This document shows positions 7,270-12,446 of a stretch of 12,446 nucleotides of DNA, piece by piece (positions within the stretch are counted from its first letter, which is position 1; every line of letters begins with the position of its first letter). The position numbers were made by a program, and so were the translations under genes. This stretch comes from CAYVTV01 sp964526475 (GTDB lineage: Bacteria; Bacteroidota; Bacteroidia; Bacteroidales; GCA-2748055), in the NCBI GenBank assembly GCA_964526475.1, contig CAZGKF010000067.1, positions 1 to 12,446 of the forward strand, read 5' to 3'. The notes beneath the pieces were generated by a model. The model did not search any database. It was not told the origin of the DNA and saw only the letters and a list, made by a program, of their open reading frames with translations.

Positions 7270-8211
7270 ATGAAGCGAATATTAATAACCGGAGGAGCCG
7301 GTTTTATCGGATCACATTTATGCGAGAGACTACTTGATGAAGGGAATGAAATTATATGCCTTGATAATTATTTTACGGGGTCAAAACAGAATATATTACA
7401 TCTTTTAAATAATCCGTATTTCGAGATTATACGCCATGATGTAACTATGCCTTTTTATATTGAAGTTGATGAAATCTATAACCTTGCTTGCCCTGCATCA
7501 CCTGTACATTATCAGTATAATCCCATTAAAACTGTAAAAACTTCGGTAATGGGTGCTATAAATATGCTGGGTCTCGCGAAAAGAATAAAAGCAAAAATAC
7601 TTCAGGCATCAACAAGTGAGGTTTATGGAGACCCTTTTGTTCATCCTCAACCAGAAACGTATTGGGGGAATGTTAATCCAATTGGGCCACGTTCCTGCTA
7701 TGATGAAGGAAAGCGTTGTGCTGAAACTCTTTTTATGGATTACCATCAACAAAATAAAGTGGCAATTAAGATCGTAAGGATTTTTAACACATATGGCCCA
7801 CGCATGCATCCCAATGACGGAAGAGTAGTGTCGAATTTTATTGTTCAGGCCTTACAGAATAAACCCCTTACTATTTACGGTAATGGTAACCAGACAAGAA
7901 GTTTCCAGTTTGTCGACGATCTGGTGGAAGGTATAATCCGGATGATGAATACATCCCGCGAAATTACCGGTCCGGTAAACCTGGGTAATCCTGTTGAATT
8001 TAAGATCAAGGAGTTGGCTGAGGTTATAATAAAGATGACAAACTCCAGATCAGAGATTGCATATAAACCCCTTCCTGAAAACGATCCTTTGCAGCGAAAA
8101 CCCGATATTTCGAAAGCGCAGGAAGTGCTTAATAACTGGCAACCACTGATTAGTCTGCAAAAAGGTTTACAATCCACTATTGATTATTTCAGAGAAAAAT
8201 TAACTGTATGA
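7270..8211 (+). CDS. UDP-glucuronate decarboxylase (UDP-xylose synthase), extended SDR
   Basis: This enzyme is predicted to convert UDP-glucuronate to UDP-xylose and CO2 with bound NAD, supplying xylose for surface glycans. The 313-residue protein is an extended short-chain dehydrogenase. The NAD-binding GGAGFIGSH is at 8-16, Asp32 would bind the adenosine ribose, and the active site comprises STSEVYG (114-120) and YDEGK (144-148) with Tyr144 and Lys148. The stretch from HPQPETYWG (125-133) through NPIGPRSCYDEGKR (136-149) is characteristic of UDP-xylose synthases. RmlB-type dTDP-glucose dehydratases are longer (about 350 residues) and carry a TDEVYG motif. It is the first gene of the plus-strand operon and its TGA stop overlaps the rfbA ATG by four bases, suggesting translational coupling. 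The UDP-glucose dehydrogenase that would make its substrate is not in the window. The family call is strong; the exact product is inferred. Confidence 0.88.
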   Translation: MKRILITGGAGFIGSHLCERLLDEGNEIICLDNYFTGSKQNILHLLNNPYFEIIRHDVTMPFYIEVDEIYNLACPASPVHYQYNPIKTVKTSVMGAINMLGLAKRIKAKILQASTSEVYGDPFVHPQPETYWGNVNPIGPRSCYDEGKRCAETLFMDYHQQNKVAIKIVRIFNTYGPRMHPNDGRVVSNFIVQALQNKPLTIYGNGNQTRSFQFVDDLVEGIIRMMNTSREITGPVNLGNPVEFKIKELAEVIIKMTNSRSEIAYKPLPENDPLQRKPDISKAQEVLNNWQPLISLQKGLQSTIDYFREKLTV

Positions 8212-9077
8212 AAGGTATTATACTCGCCGGAGGTTCAGGGACAAGACTATATCCCCTTACTAAAATGATTTCAAAACAGATTATTCCGGTTTATGATAAA
8301 CCGATGATATACTACCCCCTTTCAGTTCTTATGCTGGCAGGAATTAAAGATATCCTTATTATAACAACTCCGGAACATCTTCACCTATATGAGGGCTTGC
8401 TTGGAAATGGTAAAAAGATAGGTCTTAGTATCCATTATAAAATACAGCCGGTGCCAGGAGGATTGGCACAAGCATTCCTTATCGGAGAAAAGTTCATCAA
8501 TAACCAACCCACATGCCTTATTCTCGGTGATAATATTTTTTATGGACAGGGATTTGTCCCGACAATTAAGGAAACAGTTAAATTGAAGTCCGGTGCAATA
8601 GTTTTTGGATATTATGTAAATGATCCTGAAAGGTATGGCGTTGTTGAATTTGATAAGAAACAAAATGTTATTAGTATGGAGGAAAAACCGGAACAACCAA
8701 AATCAAATTATGCAGTTACCGGCTTGTATTTTTACGACAACACAGTTGTTGCAAAGGCTAAACAACTCAGCCCTTCCTCCAGAGGAGAACTTGAGATAAC
8801 AGATCTTAATAAGCTTTATCTGAATGAAAACAAGCTTAGCGTAAAACTATTGGGAAGGGGAACGGCATGGCTTGATACCGGAACTCAGGAAAGCCTGCTT
8901 CAGGCATCCTTGTTCATCCATACAATTGAAAAACGCCAGGGTCTTAAAATCTCATGCATTGAAGAAATAGCTTATAAGATGGGACTGATTAATCATGCCC
9001 AACTGATAAAACTCGCAAATGAAAATGGGAACAGTCAGTATGGGGAGTACCTTATGAAAATTGCAAAAGAAAGTTAA
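8208..9077 (+). CDS. rfbA: Glucose-1-phosphate thymidylyltransferase
   Basis: RfbA (RmlA) joins dTTP and glucose-1-phosphate to give dTDP-glucose, the first committed step to dTDP-L-rhamnose. The product has 289 residues, the standard length. The nucleotide-binding signature LAGGSGTRLYPLT is at 6-18, followed by SKQIIPVYDKPMIYYPLS (22-39) and the glucose-binding region GLAQAF (85-90). Predicted magnesium-binding aspartates are Asp108 in LGDNIFYG and Asp223 in WLDTGT. EEKPEQPKSNYAVTGLYFYD (158-177) also matches the family. A minor oddity is LLGNGKKIG (64-72), where most relatives have a GDGS-type sequence. The ATG sits in the ATGA overlap with the UDP-xylose synthase stop. Glucose-1-phosphate could come from the phospho-sugar mutase encoded three genes downstream. 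Confidence 0.95.
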   Translation: MKGIILAGGSGTRLYPLTKMISKQIIPVYDKPMIYYPLSVLMLAGIKDILIITTPEHLHLYEGLLGNGKKIGLSIHYKIQPVPGGLAQAFLIGEKFINNQPTCLILGDNIFYGQGFVPTIKETVKLKSGAIVFGYYVNDPERYGVVEFDKKQNVISMEEKPEQPKSNYAVTGLYFYDNTVVAKAKQLSPSSRGELEITDLNKLYLNENKLSVKLLGRGTAWLDTGTQESLLQASLFIHTIEKRQGLKISCIEEIAYKMGLINHAQLIKLANENGNSQYGEYLMKIAKES

Positions 9078-9098
9078 GCATTATGAACAAAATACATT

Positions 9099-9659
9099 AT
9101 GAGGAAAATTGAAACGGAATTGCCTGGTGTTTTTTTTATTGAACCTGTTTTGTACACCGATAAAAGGGGGTACTTCTATGAAAGTTTCAATTCAAACACA
9201 TTTCTAAATCTTAATATAGATAGTGTATTTGTTCAGGATAACCAGTCAAAATCAAGCTATGGTGTAATAAGAGGTTTACATTTTCAGACTGAGCCACATG
9301 CTCAGGCTAAACTTATAAGGGTTCTTGAAGGTAAAATATTTGATGTGGCAGTTGATTTAAGAAAAAATTCCCCCACTTTCGGTAAATGGATGGGGTTCTT
9401 TTTATCAGGTGAAAACCACCAGCAACTTTATCTACCCAAAGGTTTCGCACATGGATTTTCAGTTGTTAGTAGGAAAGCATTAGTGCAATATAAATGTGAT
9501 GCTTATTATAATCCTAAAGCTGAAAAAGGTATCTTATATAGCGACAGCTTTCTGAATATTAACTGGCAGATACCACCAGAAAATGTAATTATCTCTGTTA
9601 AAGACGCCAGTTTACCTGACTTTAATGAAGCAAAAAAGGATTTTGCTTTTTCATTCTAA
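9099..9659 (+). CDS. rfbC: dTDP-4-dehydrorhamnose 3,5-epimerase
   Basis: RfbC (RmlC) epimerises C3 and C5 of dTDP-4-keto-6-deoxyglucose, giving dTDP-4-keto-L-rhamnose. The 186-residue protein is a cupin (double-stranded beta-helix) of normal length. The early motif DKRGYFYESF (21-30) and the substrate-binding RGLHFQ (58-63) are present, with His61 as the predicted catalytic base. KGFAHGF (114-120) carries His118, and Tyr131 lies near the position of the catalytic tyrosine. KLIRVLEGKIFDVAVDLR (71-88) is the conserved core. It begins 21 bases after rfbA with no Shine-Dalgarno sequence and ends 15 bases before rfbD. Its substrate comes from RfbB (RmlB), which is not encoded in this window. Confidence 0.95.
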   Translation: MRKIETELPGVFFIEPVLYTDKRGYFYESFNSNTFLNLNIDSVFVQDNQSKSSYGVIRGLHFQTEPHAQAKLIRVLEGKIFDVAVDLRKNSPTFGKWMGFFLSGENHQQLYLPKGFAHGFSVVSRKALVQYKCDAYYNPKAEKGILYSDSFLNINWQIPPENVIISVKDASLPDFNEAKKDFAFSF

Positions 9660-9674
9660 TCTTAAACTAATCGA

Positions 9675-10550
9675 ATGGTCAGAATATTAATTACCGGTGC
9701 AAATGGGCAATTAGGTTTAAGTCTGAGAAATATTTCTTCTGAGCTTACAAATCTTGAAATCCATTGCACGGATTTACCTGATCTGGATCTTACAAATCAA
9801 AAGAACACCGAAAAGTTTATCAATGAAATAAACCCTTCTTTTATAGTAAATTGTGCTGCATATACCGCTGTAGATAAAGCAGAAACAGAGAAGAAACTGG
9901 CTTATCAGATAAATGCAGAGGCCCTTAGTGTTCTTGGTAGTATTTGTAATGCAAACAACTCGAAACTGATACATATCTCCACAGATTATGTTTTCAATGG
10001 GAAAAATTATAAACCTTATAAAGAAAGTGATTTACCTGATCCGGTTTCCGTTTACGGGAAAAGTAAATTACAGGGAGAGAAATATCTGGAACAGAATAAT
10101 AATGTAATCATTATCAGGACTTCCTGGCTATATTCTGAATACGGAAATAATTTTGTGAAGAATATTCTGGCAAAATCACTGATGGAGAAAGAATTAAGGC
10201 TTGTTAATGATCAGATTGGGAACCCCACTTATGCTGTTGATCTTGCAGGGGCAATATGGAAAATTATTTCACTGTCTGAAAAAGACAGTTCTTCTTTTAT
10301 TCCCGGAATTTATCACTATTCCAATGAAGGAGTGGCAAGCTGGTATGATTTTGCAAAAGAAATTTTGAATATTGCCGGATACGATAATAATATCATTCCA
10401 GTTGAGAGCAGTGAATTTACAAACATTGCAAATCGTCCGCACTATTCGGTATTATCAAAGAAAAAAATCAGAGAAACATTTAATCTTACCATTCCATATT
10501 GGAAAGAAAGTTTGGTAACATGTTTGAGGGAGTTGAAAAAACTATATTAA
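9675..10550 (+). CDS. rfbD: dTDP-4-dehydrorhamnose reductase
   Basis: RfbD (RmlD) reduces dTDP-4-keto-L-rhamnose with NAD(P)H to dTDP-L-rhamnose, the final pathway step. The 291-residue protein is an extended SDR. The dinucleotide-binding GANGQLG is at 8-14, NCAAYTAVDKAE at 59-70 and the active-site STDYVF at 102-107. The catalytic pair in YGKSK is Tyr127/Lys131. RTSWLY (148-153), NDQIGNPTY (178-186) and the C-terminal RPHYSVL (254-260) are all RmlD hallmarks. It starts with ATG 15 bases after rfbC and ends 11 bases before the mutase gene, so it belongs to the same transcript. All the residues expected for function are there. Confidence 0.95.
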   Translation: MVRILITGANGQLGLSLRNISSELTNLEIHCTDLPDLDLTNQKNTEKFINEINPSFIVNCAAYTAVDKAETEKKLAYQINAEALSVLGSICNANNSKLIHISTDYVFNGKNYKPYKESDLPDPVSVYGKSKLQGEKYLEQNNNVIIIRTSWLYSEYGNNFVKNILAKSLMEKELRLVNDQIGNPTYAVDLAGAIWKIISLSEKDSSSFIPGIYHYSNEGVASWYDFAKEILNIAGYDNNIIPVESSEFTNIANRPHYSVLSKKKIRETFNLTIPYWKESLVTCLRELKKLY

Positions 10551-10561
10551 ACTAAAGAATA

Positions 10562-12307
10562 ATGGATAATCAAGAGACTTTAAAGTATGTGAAAGAAAAA
10601 GCGATGCTTTGGCTTACTCCATCTTTTGATAAGGAAACCCGTGAAGAGGTTAAGTACCTTCTGGAACATGATGAAAAAGAACTGATAGAATCTTTTTATA
10701 CTAATCTTGAATTTGGCACGGGGGGCCTCCGCGGAGTTATGGGACCAGGAACTAACAGAATCAATATATATACAATAAGTATGGCTACACAGGGTCTGTG
10801 CAACTATTTAAAAAAAGAGTTTTCTGAAATGAAGGAAATTAAAGTTGTAATTGGCCATGATTCAAGAAATAACAGCAGATTATATGCTGAAACTACAGCC
10901 GATGTTTTTTCTGCGAATGGTATTATTGCGTATCTTTTTGACGATCTTCGCCCTACACCCGAGATCAGTTTCGCGATCCGTCATTATAAATGTCAGAGTG
11001 GAGTAGTAATAACTGCGTCGCATAATCCCAGGGAATATAATGGATACAAAGCGTATTGGGATGACGGTGGTCAGATTACATGGCCTCACGATACAAATAT
11101 TATAGGGGAAGTATTAAAGATTCATTCGATTAAAGAAGTCAGAACAGGAAGAAACAGTTCACTCATTATTCCAATAGGACAGGAAACAGATGATATTTAC
11201 CTTTCTAAAATAACTGAATTATCCGTTAACCCTGAAATTGTTAAAAAAAATCATGATCTCAGAATAGTATTCACTCCAATCCACGGAAGCGCTACTAAAC
11301 TTGTACCAATGGCTTTGCAAAGGTTTGGTTTTACAAATATTTACAGTGTTCCTGAACAGGATTCCCCTGATGGGAACTTTCCTACTGTTAGCAGTCCGAA
11401 TCCTGAAGAACCTGCTGCACTTGAACTTGCATTAAAAAAAGCACAGGAAGTTGATGCAGAACTTGTTATGGCAACTGATCCGGATGGCGACCGTGTGGGA
11501 GTTGCCGTTAAAGACAAGACAGGAAAACTTTCCCTTCTTAATGGGAATCAGGTCGCTTCTGTTTTGGTATATTACCTTCTGGCTTCATGGTCAGAAAAAA
11601 AGAAACTAAAAGGCAAGGAATATATTTGTAAAACTATTGTCACCAGCGATTTACTAAATGTGATTGCTGAAAAATACGGGGTAAAGTGTTTTGATGTGCT
11701 TACCGGCTTCAAATATATTGCACGTACAATAAGAGAAAATGAGGATAAACTTACCTTTATAGTAGGGGGAGAAGAGAGCTATGGATATCTGGCAGGAGAT
11801 TTTGTAAGGGACAAAGATGCTGTTTCAGCCTGTGCGCTAATTTCAGAAATTGCCGCATGGGCAAGTGAACAGGGAAAAACATTTTTTGATATCCTGACTG
11901 ACATTTACCTGGAATTTGGTTTTTATAAAGAATCCCTTATTTCAATTGTCAGAAAAGGTAAAGCAGGAACCGAAGAAATAAAAAATATGATGATCAGGTT
12001 CAGGACTGATCCTCCTGATATGATAGGAAAATCAAAAGTTGTCAGAATTAATGATTATAAAACCGGTATTTCCAGTAATCTGTTGAGTAGAACTAAAATG
12101 TCGATTCAACTACCTCCATCAGATGTACTTCAGTTCTTTCTTGATGATGGGAGTAAAATCTCTGTCCGGCCTTCAGGTACAGAACCAAAAATAAAATTTT
12201 ATTTCAGTGTTCACGAGAATCTCGATAAAATAGAAAATCTTGAAAAGGTAAACAATCTCCTGGAAAAACGAATAACGGATTTTCAGCATAAGCTTGAATT
12301 AATTTAA
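10562..12307 (+). CDS. Phospho-sugar mutase (phosphoglucomutase/phosphomannomutase family)
   Basis: This alpha-D-phosphohexomutase interconverts sugar 1- and 6-phosphates, most likely glucose-6-phosphate and glucose-1-phosphate. The 581-residue length and sequence resemble the PGM2-like branch common in Bacteroidota. FGTGGLRGVMGPG (51-63) marks the N-terminus. TASHNP (151-156) carries the phosphoserine Ser153. DPDGDR (306-311) gives the magnesium-binding Asp306, Asp308 and Asp310. The sugar-binding loop GGEESYG is at 402-408 and the phosphate-binding RPSGTEPK at 536-543. All four functional motifs are intact. It lies 11 bases after rfbD, and in this setting it would feed glucose-1-phosphate to RfbA, although members of the family can also act on mannose or pentose phosphates. 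Substrate preference cannot be decided from the sequence. Confidence 0.92.
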   Translation: MDNQETLKYVKEKAMLWLTPSFDKETREEVKYLLEHDEKELIESFYTNLEFGTGGLRGVMGPGTNRINIYTISMATQGLCNYLKKEFSEMKEIKVVIGHDSRNNSRLYAETTADVFSANGIIAYLFDDLRPTPEISFAIRHYKCQSGVVITASHNPREYNGYKAYWDDGGQITWPHDTNIIGEVLKIHSIKEVRTGRNSSLIIPIGQETDDIYLSKITELSVNPEIVKKNHDLRIVFTPIHGSATKLVPMALQRFGFTNIYSVPEQDSPDGNFPTVSSPNPEEPAALELALKKAQEVDAELVMATDPDGDRVGVAVKDKTGKLSLLNGNQVASVLVYYLLASWSEKKKLKGKEYICKTIVTSDLLNVIAEKYGVKCFDVLTGFKYIARTIRENEDKLTFIVGGEESYGYLAGDFVRDKDAVSACALISEIAAWASEQGKTFFDILTDIYLEFGFYKESLISIVRKGKAGTEEIKNMMIRFRTDPPDMIGKSKVVRINDYKTGISSNLLSRTKMSIQLPPSDVLQFFLDDGSKISVRPSGTEPKIKFYFSVHENLDKIENLEKVNNLLEKRITDFQHKLELI

Positions 12308-12315
12308 ATTATTAT

Positions 12316-12446
12316 ATGATGAAATCTTACAGAAAAGAATTATGGTTCCAGACCGATAAAAGACGTCAGTTAATCAACATTACCCAAAATGTTGAAAAAT
12401 GTCTTGCGGAAAGCGAAATCCAGGAAGGTCTTATTCTGGTCAATGC
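12316..12446 (+). CDS. YjbQ-family (UPF0047) protein, partial at the window end
   Basis: Only the first 43 codons and two bases are visible. They begin with two consecutive ATG codons (12316 and 12319), eight bases after the mutase stop. The stretch YRKELWFQTDKRRQLINIT (residues 5-23) and the later IQEGLILVN (35-43) resemble the N-terminus of YjbQ/UPF0047 proteins. These are small beta-rich proteins sometimes annotated as having secondary thiamine-phosphate synthase activity; their cellular role is poorly defined. The assignment rests on recognising this N-terminal pattern, since the conserved histidine-containing core lies beyond the window. The short gap suggests it is read from the sugar-nucleotide operon transcript, but no functional link to rhamnose synthesis is evident. 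Confidence 0.7.
   Translation, partial: MMKSYRKELWFQTDKRRQLINITQNVEKCLAESEIQEGLILVN

Noticed and set aside
7270..8211. Assignment of the first SDR gene as rfbB (dTDP-glucose 4,6-dehydratase)
   Set aside because: The position next to rfbA suggests it, but the length (313) and the STSEVYG and NPIGPRSCYDEGKR motifs fit UDP-xylose synthase instead.
9083..9112. Nine-codon out-of-frame ORF overlapping the rfbC start
   Set aside because: It is too short and not recognisable, and rfbC has a normal ATG and family N-terminus. It is likely a chance feature.

Overview
The window looks like a piece of a Bacteroidota chromosome (Bacteroidales-like, species not identifiable). The DNA is AT-rich. None of the starts has a recognisable Shine-Dalgarno sequence. 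Several upstream regions carry the phylum's TAnnTTTG -7 promoter element, and the S1 protein and the UDP-xylose synthase resemble Bacteroidota forms. Nearly all of the window is coding, and every complete gene appears intact.

Left part, minus strand (about 150-7040, transcribed right to left): a housekeeping run in the order rpsA (ribosomal protein S1 with an unusually long acidic N-terminus), a small STAS-domain protein, rnz (ribonuclease Z), guaA (GMP synthase) and an S41/CtpA-type processing protease. Gaps are 28, 22, 65 and 94 bases. The first three genes look like one operon. guaA seems to have an additional promoter just upstream, and its best start is a GTG rather than the more distal TTG. 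rnz also starts with GTG.

Centre (7041-7269): a divergent intergenic region. A perfect 9-bp inverted repeat holds two TAnnTTTG -7 boxes facing each other. One is the probable rpsA promoter. The other could fire towards the sugar-nucleotide operon.

Right part, plus strand (7270 to the end): a tightly packed sugar-nucleotide operon of UDP-glucuronate decarboxylase (UDP-xylose synthase), rfbA, rfbC, rfbD and a phosphoglucomutase-type phospho-sugar mutase, followed 8 bases later by the start of a YjbQ-family gene cut by the window end. The mutase could supply glucose-1-phosphate to RfbA, and RfbC and RfbD perform the last two steps to dTDP-L-rhamnose. The dehydratase RfbB (RmlB) needed between RfbA and RfbC is absent here, and a UDP-xylose synthase sits beside rfbA. 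The operon therefore points to cell-surface polysaccharide precursors (rhamnose and xylose).

The first 150 bases, downstream of the protease gene, are non-coding and contain a C-free stretch of degenerate ATTTG units. I found no RNA genes, insertion sequences, CRISPR arrays or clear intrinsic terminators, and no evidence for a wholly new system. The most distinctive points are the S1 extension, the face-to-face promoter palindrome, the STAS gene inside a translation/RNA operon and the RfbB-less rhamnose cluster.
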